Positions 16,682 to 25,274 of a stretch of 64,000 nt of DNA are shown piece after piece (the first letter of the stretch is position 1; each line of letters begins with the position of its first letter). The notes under the pieces were generated by a model that was not told the DNA's origin, searched no databases, and worked only from the letters and a program-made list of their open reading frames with translations. This DNA comes from Leucobacter exalbidus (GTDB lineage Bacteria; Actinomycetota; Actinomycetes; Actinomycetales; Microbacteriaceae). The stretch is from contig NZ_JAFIDA010000001.1 in NCBI RefSeq assembly GCF_017834145.1, positions 806,001 to 870,000 on the forward strand. The letters are read 5' to 3'. The translations under genes were made by a program, and so were the position numbers.

Positions 16682-17875
16682 TTAGACGCCAGCAGCAGCG
16701 CGCAGCTCAGCTACGCGCGGGGTCGCTTCCCAGGTGAAATCGGGCAGTTCGCGACCGAAGTGACCGTAGGCACTCGTGGCGGCGTAAATCGGGCGCAGCA
16801 GTGCGAGGTCGCGAATGATCGCGAGCGGGCGCAGGTCGAAGACCTCGCGCACGGCGGCCTCGATGCGCTCGCGCGGCACAGTTTCGGTGCCAAAGGTTTC
16901 GACGTAGAGCCCCACGGGGTGGGCGCGGCCGATCGCGTATGCGACCTGCAGTTCTGCGCGCTTCGCAAGCCCTGCACGCACGACGTGCTTTGCAACCCAG
17001 CGCATGGCGTAGGCGGCCGAGCGGTCTACCTTCGACGGATCCTTGCCGCTGAACGCGCCGCCACCGTGACGGCTTGATCCACCGTAGGTGTCAATGATGA
17101 TCTTGCGGCCGGTCAACCCGGCATCGCCCATGGGGCCACCGACCACAAAGGGGCCAGCGGGGTTGATGAAAAACTCTGCGTGATCGCTCTTCAAGTCGAC
17201 GCGGCCCAGTACGGGGCGAATCACCTCGCGCTCAATCACTTCACGCAGCGCGGGCTGCGAGATGCTGGCGTGGTGCTGGGTCGACACGACCACCGCTTCG
17301 ATGCTCGCGGCACGGTCGCCGTCGTAGCCGATGGTGACCTGCGTCTTGCCGTCGGGGCGCAGCTCGGGCACGATGCCGGCCTTGCGCACCTCGGTGAGGC
17401 GCTCGGCGAGGCGGTGTGCGATCCAGCTGGGCAGCGGGTGTAGCTCGGGGGTTTCGTCGGTCGCGTACCCAAACATGATGCCCTGGTCGCCAGCGCCCTG
17501 AGCGCTCAACGGGTCGACCTCGGTTTCAGAGGTGCGCACCTCGAGCGAGGAGTCCACGCCGCCCGCGATATCGGGCGACTGCTGACCGATCGACACCGAG
17601 ATACCGCATGATGCCGCGTCAAAGCCCATCTCTGAGCTGGTGTACCCGATATCGCGCACGGCCTCGCGCACGATCTGGGGGATCTCGACGTAGCCAGACG
17701 TCGATACCTCGCCGGCCACGTGGACGAGGCCGGTGGTGACGAGCGTCTCGACAGCGACGCGCGCGCCGGGGTCTTGCTCGAGCATCGCGTCAAGAATGGA
17801 ATCAGAAATGCGATCGCAAATCTTGTCAGGATGCCCTTCAGTGACGGACTCTGAGGTGAACTGGCGCAGCGGCAC
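16682..17875 (-). CDS. metK: S-adenosylmethionine synthetase
   Basis: MetK (397 aa) makes SAM from methionine and ATP. Hallmarks are [11 protein letters not shown] at residues 8-18 (ATP site), [12 protein letters not shown] (methionine loop) and [19 protein letters not shown] (phosphate loop). The start is GTG 17875 with AGGAG 7 nt upstream. It precedes priA. In related genomes coaBC usually lies between rpoZ and metK; here only a 126-bp structured spacer is found. No SAM riboswitch of a known class is recognised upstream. Confidence 0.97.
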   Translation of the reverse strand: MPLRQFTSESVTEGHPDKICDRISDSILDAMLEQDPGARVAVETLVTTGLVHVAGEVSTSGYVEIPQIVREAVRDIGYTSSEMGFDAASCGISVSIGQQSPDIAGGVDSSLEVRTSETEVDPLSAQGAGDQGIMFGYATDETPELHPLPSWIAHRLAERLTEVRKAGIVPELRPDGKTQVTIGYDGDRAASIEAVVVSTQHHASISQPALREVIEREVIRPVLGRVDLKSDHAEFFINPAGPFVVGGPMGDAGLTGRKIIIDTYGGSSRHGGGAFSGKDPSKVDRSAAYAMRWVAKHVVRAGLAKRAELQVAYAIGRAHPVGLYVETFGTETVPRERIEAAVREVFDLRPLAIIRDLALLRPIYAATSAYGHFGRELPDFTWEATPRVAELRAAAGV

Positions 17876-17921
17876 GAGGGGCTCCTTGCAATGCGAGCGA
17901 AAATAGTGGGTGGTGAAACGA

Positions 17922-17964
17922 CGGTGGCGCCGGATCCCTAGTTAAAGGGTATCCGACGCCACCG
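17922..17964. terminator. Imperfect long hairpin between rpoZ and metK
   Basis: Outer arms CGGTGGCG (17922-17929) and CGCCACCG (17957-17964) pair perfectly, then CGGAT/ATCCG (17931-17935 / 17951-17955) continue after a C/A mismatch. A second short hairpin (CGCCG...CGGCG) lies at about 17970-17985. No U-tract on the minus strand. It could end rpoZ mRNA or shape the metK leader. Confidence 0.4.
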
Positions 17965-18001
17965 ACATCGCCGCTTTCACGGCGAAGTGTTACTGCGCGG
18001 G

Positions 18002-18307
18002 TTACGCGTCCTCGCCGGCTACGAGAGCCTCGTCGCCGAGTTCGGGCAGCTCGTCAGCCTCGCGGGGCTTCATTTCGAGCTTGCCTTCAACGATCTCGTG
18101 CAACGCGATCGACAGCGGCTTGTCGTCGACAGCCGAGTCGACGAGCGGGCCGACGTTGTCGAACAGATTGCCATCGTGCAGATCCGTGTAGTAATCGTTG
18201 ATCTGGCGGGCGCGCTGCGAGGCGAAAACCACCAGCGCATACTTCGAATCAACCTTTTCGAGCAGATCGTCGATAGGCGGGTCGATAATGCCGTTGGGAT
18301 TGGCCAT
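18002..18307 (-). CDS. rpoZ: RNA polymerase omega subunit
   Basis: Omega (101 aa) assists assembly of the beta' subunit of RNA polymerase. It shows [34 protein letters not shown], the conserved N-terminal helices that grip beta', and [11 protein letters not shown] further on. ATG 18307 was chosen because GAGGAG lies 9 nt upstream; an in-frame GTG two codons earlier would leave only 3 nt. The C-terminal acidic tail ([17 protein letters not shown]) is usual for actinobacteria. Confidence 0.95.
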   Translation of the reverse strand: MANPNGIIDPPIDDLLEKVDSKYALVVFASQRARQINDYYTDLHDGNLFDNVGPLVDSAVDDKPLSIALHEIVEGKLEMKPREADELPELGDEALVAGEDA

Positions 18308-18388
18308 GTACACACTCCTCTAGTAGACCTGTCTATCTTACCTGAGGTTTACTCGAAAAGGGCGCAAGCTGACTTCAAGCCTGCCGTG

Positions 18389-19033
18389 CTACCCCAGAAG
18401 TGTGCGTACAACGACGTGCCCGCGGGCGGTGGTGAGCCGCGTCCAGGTGAGCGTGCGCGTAACATTTACGGGCTCGTCGCCCAAGAATCCCATCGTTTCG
18501 GCCGCGAATGCTGCCGCCGCAGGCACGCCGGGCGCAATCTCTACGCCCCAGACCGCCGCGCGCACGCGGTGCACCACGGCCTCCCCCGGATCCTGCGGAA
18601 GCGTGTCAGCAACCCGCGCGATTCCCTCACCAGCCACCGTGGCCAATGAGGCAGCATCGATCGCCCCGGCAGGTTGCCACCCGGCCACGGGAGGCAACAC
18701 GCCGGTCCATGAGGCCATCGCGGGGATATCGGGGAGTTCAAGCGCCAACCCGATGATGCCCAATCGGGCAATACGGTCGAGCACCGCTCTTGCCTGCACG
18801 CTCACGTCGATGGGCGATCCGGGTTCAGATTTCAGCGCGAACGCACGCATCACCAGCACGACGGGCACCGAGTCAGTGATGCCCATTGGCGCCTGCGTGC
18901 AGCCGTAGACCGCGAGCGTCGCCCCCTTGGTCACCATGCGCACCTCGGGTTTACCCGAACGCAGCAAGCGCTCGAGAAAGATGCGCAGGTCGTCGCGAGT
19001 GGCGTGGTCGAAAAGAGCAAGATTGGCAGCCAT
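18389..19033 (-). CDS. Conserved actinobacterial protein of unknown function
   Basis: 214-aa soluble protein, start ATG 19033 with no Shine-Dalgarno but TAGGCT 7 nt upstream (leaderless type). It begins with an alpha-helical segment (HATRDDLRIFLERLLRSG) followed by beta-rich sequence (VRMVTKGATLAVYGCTQAPMG) and ends WTRLTTARGHVVVRTLLG. No catalytic motif, signal peptide or membrane helix is visible. I do not recognise a named domain; its position upstream of rpoZ gives no firm clue. Confidence 0.7.
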   Translation of the reverse strand: MAANLALFDHATRDDLRIFLERLLRSGKPEVRMVTKGATLAVYGCTQAPMGITDSVPVVLVMRAFALKSEPGSPIDVSVQARAVLDRIARLGIIGLALELPDIPAMASWTGVLPPVAGWQPAGAIDAASLATVAGEGIARVADTLPQDPGEAVVHRVRAAVWGVEIAPGVPAAAAFAAETMGFLGDEPVNVTRTLTWTRLTTARGHVVVRTLLG

Positions 19034-19158
19034 TCTTACGAGCCTACCCGGGTCGCATGAGCTGCGGCCTCAGCAAACCCGCTCGCCGCGCGCCCCCGGT
19101 GACGCGACCGGCGCGCTAGTGTGGACTCATCATCTTGTGTGACCCCCAGGAGGAACTC

Positions 19159-20025
19159 ATGACCGCGTTTCCAGACCTCCTCGCGATGCTGTCGGTTCTC
19201 GATTCGGGCGCCCGCACACGCGAAGACATTCTGACCGGGCCCGCCTTTCCCACTCCCCACGGCCGCTCATTTGGCGGTCAGGTGCTCGGGCAGGCCATCG
19301 CCGCTGCGGGTACCACGGTGCCAGAGGATCGTCAGATTCACTCGATGCACGCCTACTTTTTGCGGCCAGGCATCAGCGAAGACCGCATGACGTTTGAGGT
19401 GGACCGCATTCACGACGGCCGCTCGTTCTCTACGCGCCGGGTGCAGGCTTATCAGGCCGGCCAGGTGCTGATGTCGCTCATCTCGTCCTTCCAAGAGGAC
19501 GATCCGGGGGTGGAGCATCAGGAGCCCATCGACATGTCGCAGATCCCGGGGCCCGAGACGTTGCCCTCGGTGTGGGAGAAGTACGGTCATCTCGCGGGTG
19601 ACGGGCGCGCCTCATGGATCATGAATCGTCCCTTCGATTTTCGCCACGTCGAATCTGACATCATTTTGTCGGTTCCCGAGCGCACCAATAAGCAGCGGGT
19701 GTGGATGCGTAGCCGCGACACCTTCGACACCTCGGCGCTGCTGCACGCGGCCGCGCTCGCGTTCGCAAGCGACTATATGCTGCTCGAACCCGTGGCCCGC
19801 CAACACGGTGTGCCGTGGGCGACGCCCGGGATGCGCGCGGCGAGCCTCGATCACGCGATGTGGTTTCACCGCCCGTTTCGGGTGGACGAGTGGCTGCTCT
19901 ATGAGCTTGACTCCCCCACTGCCCAGGGCGGCCGCGGGCTGGCGCACGGTCGGTTCTACGACGTCAACGGTGCGCTCGTGGCGAGCGTGTCACAGGAGTC
20001 GATGTTCAGAGCCCCCGGCGCGTAA
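19159..20025 (+). CDS. tesB: Acyl-CoA thioesterase II
   Basis: TesB family (288 aa): a double hot-dog enzyme that hydrolyses medium- and long-chain acyl-CoA. N-terminal hot-dog: GRSFGGQVLGQAIAAAGTTV and SMHAYFLRPG, then VDRIHDGRSFSTRRVQAYQ. C-terminal hot-dog: ASDYMLLEPV, SLDHAMWFHRPFRVDEWLLYE, GRGLAHGRFYD; the Asp in SLDHAMWFH and downstream Ser/Gln residues fit the known catalytic trio. Start ATG 19159 has AGGAGG 6 nt upstream, ruling out an in-frame codon 24 nt earlier. A second, unrelated single hot-dog thioesterase lies convergently at 20112-20579. Confidence 0.93.
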   Translation: MTAFPDLLAMLSVLDSGARTREDILTGPAFPTPHGRSFGGQVLGQAIAAAGTTVPEDRQIHSMHAYFLRPGISEDRMTFEVDRIHDGRSFSTRRVQAYQAGQVLMSLISSFQEDDPGVEHQEPIDMSQIPGPETLPSVWEKYGHLAGDGRASWIMNRPFDFRHVESDIILSVPERTNKQRVWMRSRDTFDTSALLHAAALAFASDYMLLEPVARQHGVPWATPGMRAASLDHAMWFHRPFRVDEWLLYELDSPTAQGGRGLAHGRFYDVNGALVASVSQESMFRAPGA

Positions 20026-20032
20026 CACGCGT

Positions 20033-20073
20033 GCCCCGGGATGCCGCGCGCCAAGCGCATTGCATCCCGGGGC
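20033..20073. terminator. Inverted repeat between convergent thioesterase genes
   Basis: 12-bp perfect arms GCCCCGGGATGC (20033-20044) and GCATCCCGGGGC (20062-20073). It is followed by three short tandem copies of a gcgcagggg-type unit (about 20072-20098). It separates tesB (plus) from the gene ending at 20112 (minus). Confidence 0.55.
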
Positions 20074-20111
20074 GCAGGGGCGCAGGGGCGCAGGGCGTGA
20101 GTTACCCCTTG

Positions 20112-20579
20112 CTACCCCCGGCGCATCTTGACGGGCGCGTCCATCCATGCTTCCACCGATGTGCGCCCCTCTGGCGAAAGCCGGATCGGGCGCATCGTCA
20201 CCCCGTCAACGATCACAATGTGCGAGATTGCTTTTGCGATGACCGTGCGTTCGGCAGCAGCGCCGTCGATGATCTCGTAGTGCACCTCGAGACTTGAGCC
20301 ACCGAGCTTGCCGATCCAGAGCTCGACGACGATCGGGCGCTCTGAATACTCGAGCACCCGCACGAACTCAATCTGCTGGCTGGCCACCAGCATCTTGGGG
20401 CCTGCAGGGTCGTTGCCGCGAAAGTGGCGGGCCATGCCGGTGTCTTCACGGCCAGAGCCGAGCCAGAACGTGCGCACGCGGGCTTCCTCAAGGAACCTCG
20501 CGAAGGCCACGTTGTTGACGTGCCCGTATGCGTCTTGGTCTCCCCAACGCAACTCAATGTCGACGTGCGTACGCGCCAT
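20112..20579 (-). CDS. Acyl-CoA thioester hydrolase, 4HBT (YbgC-like) hot-dog protein
   Basis: 155-aa single hot-dog thioesterase. The motif ELRWGDQDAYGHVNNVAFARFLEEAR (residues 9-34, catalytic Asp in WGDQDAYGHVNN) is diagnostic of the 4-hydroxybenzoyl-CoA thioesterase superfamily; RPIVVELWIGKLGGSSLEVHYEI and KAISHIVIVDG complete the fold. Start ATG 20579 with GGGAGAA upstream; a 13-codon extension overlaps the terminator of ettA and is rejected. The physiological acyl-CoA is unknown. Confidence 0.88.
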   Translation of the reverse strand: MARTHVDIELRWGDQDAYGHVNNVAFARFLEEARVRTFWLGSGREDTGMARHFRGNDPAGPKMLVASQQIEFVRVLEYSERPIVVELWIGKLGGSSLEVHYEIIDGAAAERTVIAKAISHIVIVDGVTMRPIRLSPEGRTSVEAWMDAPVKMRRG

Positions 20580-20603
20580 GTTTTTCTCCCTGTAGAAATA
20601 CCG

Positions 20604-20634
20604 AAGGCGCGGCTCCACTGGGGAGCCGCGCCTT
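20604..20634 (-). terminator. Intrinsic terminator of ettA
   Basis: 13-bp perfect stem (20604-20616 / 20622-20634) with a 5-nt loop, 12 bp after the ettA stop, followed on the minus strand by CGGTATTTCT. Confidence 0.75.
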
Positions 20635-20645
20635 CAAGAATACGA

Positions 20646-22328
20646 CTAGTCGCGCGTGAGCTTACGGTAGGTCGCACGCGACGGCTTCGCCGCGTCGGGG
20701 CCGAGGCGCTCAATCTTGTTCTCTTCGTAAGCCTCGAAGTTACCCTCGTACCAGTACCAGTTGGCGGGGTTTTCTTCGGTGCCCTCGTAGGACAGGATGT
20801 GCGTTGCGATGCGGTCGAGGAACCAGCGATCGTGCGTGATCACCACGGCGCAACCGGGGAACTCGAGCAGCGCGTTCTCGAGACTCGTGAGGGTCTCAAT
20901 ATCGAGGTCGTTCGTAGGCTCATCAAGCAGCAACAGGTTGCCGCCCTGCTTCAGCGTGAGCGCGAGGTTCAACCGGTTGCGCTCACCGCCCGAGAGCACG
21001 CCAGCGGGCTTCTGCTGGTCGGGGCCCTTGAAACCGAAGGTCGAGACGTAAGCGCGTGAGGGCACCTCAACGTTGCCGACCTGCATGTAATCGAGACCGT
21101 CAGAGACGACCTCCCACACGGTCTTCTTCGGGTCGATGCCGCCACGAGACTGGTCAACGTAGCTGAGCTTGACGGTTTCGCCGACGCGCAGCTCACCGTT
21201 GTCGAGCGGCTCAATGCCTACGATGGTCTTGAACAGGGTGGTCTTACCCACACCGTTGGGGCCGATGATGCCGACGATGCCGTTGCGGGGCAGCGTGAAC
21301 GACAGGCCGTCGATGAGTACGCGGCCGTCGAAGCCCTTGTTGATGTCCTTGGCCTCGAGCACGAGGTTACCCAGGCGCGGGCCTGCAGGAATCTGAATGT
21401 CTTCGAAGTCGAGCTTGCGCGTGCGCTCAGCCTCCGACGCCATCTCCTCGTAGCGAGCGAGACGTGCCTTCGACTTGGCCTGGCGGCCCTTCGTGTTCGA
21501 GCGCACCCACTCAAGCTCTTCCTTCAGCCGGCGCTGCAGCTTCTGGTCCTTCTTGCCCTGCACCTCAAGACGAGCAGCCTTCTGCTCGAGGTAGGTGGAG
21601 TAGTTACCCTCGTAGGGGTAGAGGTGACCGCGGTCGACCTCACAGATCCAGGTGGCGACGTGATCGAGGAAGTATCGATCGTGGGTCACGGCCATCACGG
21701 CACCCGGGTACTTCGCGAGGTGCTGCTCGAGCCACAGCACGCTCTCGGCGTCCAAGTGGTTCGTGGGCTCATCGAGCAGCAGCAGGTCGGGCTTCTCAAG
21801 CAGCAGCTTGCAGAGCGCAACGCGGCGCTTCTCGCCACCTGAGAGGTGTTTGACGATCGCGTCAGACGGCGGGCAACGCAGCGCGTCCATGGCCTGCTCA
21901 AGCTGGCCTTCAAGCTCCCAGCCGTCGACAGCGTCGATGGCTTCCTGCAGCTCACCCATCTCGGGCAGCAGCGTGTCATAGTCGGCGTCAGGATTCGCCA
22001 TCTCAGCCGAGATCTCGTTGAAGCGGTCAAGCTTGCCCTTGATCTCAGCGACACCCTGCTCAACGTTCGCGAGCACGGTCGCTTCTTCATCAAGCTCGGG
22101 CTCCTGCATGAGGATGCCCACCGAGTAACCGGGGGTCAGGATCGCTTCGCCGTTTGACGGGGTATCGATGCCCGCCATGATCTTCAAGATCGTTGACTTA
22201 CCGGCACCGTTGGGGCCGACGACGCCGATCTTGGCGCCCGGCAAGAACGCCATAGTTACGTCGTCAAGAATCACCTTGTCGCCGTGCGCCTTGCGCGCGC
22301 GAACCATCTGGTAAATATACTCAGCCAT
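20646..22328 (-). CDS. ettA: Energy-dependent translational throttle protein EttA (ABC-F ATPase)
   Basis: 560-aa ABC-F protein that binds the ribosomal E site and gates entry into elongation according to ATP/ADP. Two ABC cassettes: Walker A GPNGAGKST and GPNGVGKTT, signatures LSGGEKRR and LSGGERNR, and two Walker B LLLLDEPTN. The intervening arm domain (LEQKAARLEVQGKKDQKLQRRLKEELEW) and the R-X-K-rich linker fit EttA rather than drug-resistance ABC-F proteins. ATG 22328 lacks a Shine-Dalgarno: an 8-bp hairpin followed by an A-run lies just upstream. Confidence 0.95.
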   Translation of the reverse strand: MAEYIYQMVRARKAHGDKVILDDVTMAFLPGAKIGVVGPNGAGKSTILKIMAGIDTPSNGEAILTPGYSVGILMQEPELDEEATVLANVEQGVAEIKGKLDRFNEISAEMANPDADYDTLLPEMGELQEAIDAVDGWELEGQLEQAMDALRCPPSDAIVKHLSGGEKRRVALCKLLLEKPDLLLLDEPTNHLDAESVLWLEQHLAKYPGAVMAVTHDRYFLDHVATWICEVDRGHLYPYEGNYSTYLEQKAARLEVQGKKDQKLQRRLKEELEWVRSNTKGRQAKSKARLARYEEMASEAERTRKLDFEDIQIPAGPRLGNLVLEAKDINKGFDGRVLIDGLSFTLPRNGIVGIIGPNGVGKTTLFKTIVGIEPLDNGELRVGETVKLSYVDQSRGGIDPKKTVWEVVSDGLDYMQVGNVEVPSRAYVSTFGFKGPDQQKPAGVLSGGERNRLNLALTLKQGGNLLLLDEPTNDLDIETLTSLENALLEFPGCAVVITHDRWFLDRIATHILSYEGTEENPANWYWYEGNFEAYEENKIERLGPDAAKPSRATYRKLTRD

Positions 22329-22338
22329 ATACTTTTTT

Positions 22339-22356
22339 TGGGCGCCGAGGCGCCCA
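22339..22356 (-). promoter_or_regulatory. Hairpin and A-tract in place of the ettA ribosome-binding site
   Basis: TGGGCGCC / GGCGCCCA perfect arms (22339-22346 / 22349-22356) end 10 nt before the ettA ATG. On the minus strand they are followed by AAAAAAAGTAT and the start codon. The A-run excludes an intrinsic terminator on this strand. Confidence 0.45.
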
Positions 22357-22497
22357 GAACTCCCTTAGCAAAGACGATGTGTTGCAGTCACCTCTACTGT
22401 AGTCTGCTGAGCCGCACACCGGCATCTATCTCAGCCCAACTCGCGGGTTCTCACGGATTCTGGCGGGTTCTTGGACCCGGATCAGTGCGAATCCCAG

Positions 22498-23004
22498 CTA
22501 CCAGTTGATGACTGCGGTCTGCCCGATCAGGCAAATGTTCTTCTCGGGGCCCACCGCGGGCGCTGTCTCGGTGGCGACCGTGCGGTCTGCGGTAACGACC
22601 TGGCCGACGAGGCAGTCGGCGCCCAGTTGCACCGACACAAAAATGTTGTCGGCTTCAAGCCCGGTCGCTGAGCGGTCAAAGCTGACCTGTATCTGCGACT
22701 TATCGAACCCGGCGTCAGCGACGGCACGTGCGACGGGTTCCCCCTTGATCAGGGCGTCACCGGCGGCGAACGAACGCAGCACCTCGGTGAAGTACGGCAA
22801 ATTTTCATCGGCGCTGCCGCCGGGCACCAGCTCGGGGGCCACTTCGGGAGCCACCACCGTCTCGCGCTCGGGCGTCACCGGTGTGGGGCCTTCAAGCAGC
22901 GCACAGCCGCTGAGCGACACAGTTGCCACTACCAGCGCCGCGCATGCCACACCTCGCACACGCAAAGAGGGCCGCCGGTTCGTAAACGCGAAGGGGTAAG
23001 TCAC
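22498..23004 (-). CDS. Secreted lipoprotein of unknown function (DUF6993-like)
   Basis: 168-aa exported protein: basic N-terminus, hydrophobic stretch GVACAALVVATVSLSGC with lipobox LSGC, then a Pro/Glu-rich linker and a small domain with two well-spaced cysteines (GADCLVGQVV and KNICLIGQ). The pattern resembles the DUF6993 lipoproteins of Microbacteriaceae; that assignment is from memory of the family and is moderate. The start is taken as GTG 23004, which has TACACT 7 nt upstream and no Shine-Dalgarno; a GTG 9 codons upstream is the alternative. Confidence 0.7.
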   Translation of the reverse strand: MTYPFAFTNRRPSLRVRGVACAALVVATVSLSGCALLEGPTPVTPERETVVAPEVAPELVPGGSADENLPYFTEVLRSFAAGDALIKGEPVARAVADAGFDKSQIQVSFDRSATGLEADNIFVSVQLGADCLVGQVVTADRTVATETAPAVGPEKNICLIGQTAVINW

Positions 23005-23180
23005 GCTGACCAGTGTACGCAGCTCAGCCACCGGCCGGCTGCTGAATTGCTGAGCGCGAAGGTGCCGGTGGCGCAGGTATTGAGTCGTCCCCAGCCCGCC
23101 ATTTTCGCCAGTTTCCCGCGTTCATCCACAGATCGGGTGCGCGGCCCCCACGTCCGCGCTTCGTGATGCAGCCTTGAGGT

Positions 23181-23239
23181 GAATGAGGAAGCTGGCACCT
23201 GCACGGCCCGGCTTCCTCATTCCCCAGGCCAGCTGGCCG
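23181..23239 (+). promoter_or_regulatory. Structured leader of ssb
   Basis: 12-bp perfect inverted repeat GAATGAGGAAGC / GCTTCCTCATTC (23181-23192 / 23211-23222, 18-nt loop), followed by the palindrome GGCCAGCTGGCC (23228-23239) and then AAGGAG and ATG 23267. The rest of the 262-bp upstream interval (23005-23180) shows nothing else I can name. Confidence 0.5.
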
Positions 23240-23266
23240 TTCACCGCACATGCAAAGGAGCATCCC

Positions 23267-23812
23267 ATGCACACCCAGGTCTGCGTCGTTGGCACAGTTG
23301 CCACCGACCCGAAGTTCACACACTCCGCCGAGAAAACACCGTTCTGCTCGTTCAGGCTGGCGTGTAACGAGCGCCGCTACGACGCCGAGAAGAAGGAATG
23401 GATTGATGCTGACACCAATTGGTTCACCGTAAATTCATTTCGTGGTCTGGCAGCTCACGCGTTTGAGTCGTTTCAGAAGGGTGACCGCGTGGTTGTCAAC
23501 GGCCGACTGCGCATGCGCGACTGGTCCAACGACGAAAAGTCGGGCACCTCAGTCATTGTGGATGCAGACGCGCTCGGTCACGATCTGCGCTGGGGCACAA
23601 GCACGTTCACGAAGGCGAGCACTCCCCCGACCGGTCAGGTGACCGTACCGACGCAGGCCTCGCCTGTGGCCGCGGGTGAGCCGCAACCGTGGGGGTCACC
23701 CGCAGCCGGAGCACAAGCGACCGCTGCGGGGACGGAGCCCGCCGCGGCCGAAGCCGAAAGTTTTGAGGCCGATGGGTTCACCCCCAAAGACGAACTCACG
23801 CCCGCCATGTAA
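23267..23812 (+). CDS. ssb: Single-stranded DNA-binding protein, accessory type
   Basis: 181-aa SSB. The OB fold spans residues 1-about 110: VCVVGTVATDPKFTH, FCSFRLACNERRYDAEKKEWIDADTNWFTVNSFRGLAAHAFESFQKGDRVVVNGRLRMRDW is present in parts as separate strands. The C-terminal linker is Ala/Pro/Gln-rich and ends TPKDELTPAM, without the acidic DDDIPF-type tip that recruits partners to the main replicative SSB. It is therefore likely the second, stress- or competence-type SSB found in actinobacteria. ATG 23267 has AAGGAG 7 nt upstream; the longer upstream frame crosses the structured leader and is rejected. Confidence 0.85.
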   Translation: MHTQVCVVGTVATDPKFTHSAEKTPFCSFRLACNERRYDAEKKEWIDADTNWFTVNSFRGLAAHAFESFQKGDRVVVNGRLRMRDWSNDEKSGTSVIVDADALGHDLRWGTSTFTKASTPPTGQVTVPTQASPVAAGEPQPWGSPAAGAQATAAGTEPAAAEAESFEADGFTPKDELTPAM

Positions 23813-23830
23813 CCATGTCGGGCGTGAGTT
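23793..23830. terminator. Inverted repeat spanning the ssb stop codon
   Basis: 12-bp perfect arms AACTCACGCCCG (23793-23804) and CGGGCGTGAGTT (23819-23830), loop 14 nt, with the ssb TAA in the loop. It lies between convergent ssb and msrA and can fold on both strands. Confidence 0.6.
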
Positions 23831-23862
23831 GCGAGACGCGCTGGCGCCAAAAGCTGGTGGGC

Positions 23863-24390
23863 TTAGTCGATGAGGTAGCTCACAAACTTTGCACGAATCT
23901 TGTTCACCTTGGGGGCAGCCACCGCGAGGCAGTAGCCCTGGGTGGGGTTCTTCGCGAAGAAATCCTGGTGGTGGTCTTCTGCGGCGTACACGATTCCCAA
24001 GGGTTCGAGCGTGGTCACGATCTGGGCCGGCCACCATTCGCGTGCCCGGTCGAGCGCCGCGGTAAAGACCTCACGCTGGGTCTCGTCGGCGTAGAACATC
24101 GCCGACCGGTACTGAGTGCCGATGTCGCCGCCCTGCCTGTTGAGCTGGGTGGGATCGTGCATGGTGAAAAAGGCGTCGAGAATGATCTCTGCCGGCACGA
24201 TCTCATCGTCGAAGGTCACCGCGACGGCTTCAGCGTGACCGGTGTGACCGGTGCACACCTGCTCATAGCTGGGGTGTTCGGTTGCGCCGCCGGTGTAGCA
24301 CGAGAGCACCTCGCTCACCCCGCGCAGGGCGCGGTAGGCGGCGTCCAGGCACCAAAAGCAACCACCGGCAAGAACGAATGTGTGTTTCAA
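23863..24390 (-). CDS. msrA: Peptide methionine-S-sulfoxide reductase
   Basis: MsrA (175 aa) reduces Met-S-sulfoxide with the catalytic cysteine in [13 protein letters not shown]. Other family segments are [14 protein letters not shown] resolving-cysteine region, [23 protein letters not shown] and [11 protein letters not shown]. Start TTG 24390 is preferred: GGAGG lies 8 nt upstream and TTGA overlaps the nadE stop by 4 bp, as expected for coupling. A GTG six codons earlier (24408) is the alternative. It follows nadE in one transcription unit. Confidence 0.92.
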   Translation of the reverse strand: MKHTFVLAGGCFWCLDAAYRALRGVSEVLSCYTGGATEHPSYEQVCTGHTGHAEAVAVTFDDEIVPAEIILDAFFTMHDPTQLNRQGGDIGTQYRSAMFYADETQREVFTAALDRAREWWPAQIVTTLEPLGIVYAAEDHHQDFFAKNPTQGYCLAVAAPKVNKIRAKFVSYLID

Positions 24391-25232
24391 AGTGAGGGCC
24401 TCCACCACTGGTCGTCGGGGGTTACCGGGGGGCGCCGCTTATGCTCGGTGCCCCGGTATCGTCGCTCAACGTTCTCACGGACGGCATCGGTCACCGATTC
24501 GCCCCGCAGAAACGCGTCGAGCTCGGGGTACGTCACCCCGAGGCTGTCTTCGTCGGTTTGCCCGGGCTGATCATCCAACAGGTCAGCCGTGGGGGCTTTC
24601 TCCCACAACCGGTCGGGGGCGCCCAGGTGACGCAGCAACGCCGCGCCCTGGCCCTTCGTGAGCCCGGCGAGCGGGATCACGTCGGCCGCGCCATCACCAA
24701 ATTTAGTGAAGAACCCGGTGACTGCTTCAGCCGCGTGATCGGTGCCGATCACGAGCAACCCGAGGTCACCGGCGATCGCATACTGGGCGATCATGCGCAT
24801 GCGCGCCTTCACGTTTCCGCGGTTGAAGTCGCTCACCCCACCGCGGCTCTCGAGCACCCCAGAAGCCTCGACTGACGCCTCAAGTGCTGCGGTTGCCGGG
24901 GCAATATCGACGGCGACGCTCTGGTCGGGCGCGATGAATTGGAGCGCCAGTTGGGCATCGTCCTCGTCGCGCTGCACACCGTGCGGCAAGCGCACCGCCG
25001 CGAACGTCGCGTCATGCCCGGCCGCGCGAAGCCGTTCGACCGCCAGCTGCGCGAGTCGGCCCGCGAGTGACGAGTCTTGCCCACCCGAAATGCCGAGCAC
25101 AAACCCACGCGCTGACGGAATACTCAAGGCGTAGTCACACAAGAAGGTGATGCGCCGTTCAACCTCAGCTGCGGGATCGATAGTCGCCCGCACACCAAGC
25201 GTGGTCATGATGTCTTGCTGCCGCGTAGTCAC
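24387..25232 (-). CDS. nadE: NAD synthetase, ammonia-dependent
   Basis: NadE (281 aa) amidates nicotinic acid adenine dinucleotide. The PP-loop [10 protein letters not shown] (near residue 49), [52 protein letters not shown] and [13 protein letters not shown] are characteristic. No glutaminase domain is attached, so it should use free ammonia. Start GTG 25232 has no Shine-Dalgarno but TAGAGT 6 nt upstream, directly after the dnaE terminator hairpin, suggesting its own leaderless transcript. Confidence 0.94.
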   Translation of the reverse strand: MTTRQQDIMTTLGVRATIDPAAEVERRITFLCDYALSIPSARGFVLGISGGQDSSLAGRLAQLAVERLRAAGHDATFAAVRLPHGVQRDEDDAQLALQFIAPDQSVAVDIAPATAALEASVEASGVLESRGGVSDFNRGNVKARMRMIAQYAIAGDLGLLVIGTDHAAEAVTGFFTKFGDGAADVIPLAGLTKGQGAALLRHLGAPDRLWEKAPTADLLDDQPGQTDEDSLGVTYPELDAFLRGESVTDAVRENVERRYRGTEHKRRPPVTPDDQWWRPSL

Positions 25233-25244
25233 TATTCCACTCTA

Positions 25245-25271
25245 CTCCCGGCGAACGAGGTTCGCCGGGAG
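25245..25271 (-). terminator. Terminator hairpin after dnaE
   Basis: 12-bp perfect stem (25245-25256 / 25260-25271) with a 3-nt loop, starting 4 bp after the dnaE stop; it is followed at once by the proposed nadE -10 hexamer. No U-tract. Confidence 0.6.
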
Positions 25272-25274
25272 AAA

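Noticed and set aside
17876..18001. SAM riboswitch upstream of metK
   Set aside because: Hairpins are present, but I cannot match them to the core of SAM-I, SAM-II or SAM-IV, and the gap is short.
20072..20098. Short gcgcagggg tandem units as a mobile-element footprint
   Set aside because: Only three imperfect units next to a terminator-like repeat; no target-site duplication or transposase nearby.
22333..22356. Intrinsic terminator before ettA
   Set aside because: On the coding (minus) strand the stem is followed by As, not Us, and no gene ends just upstream on the plus strand.
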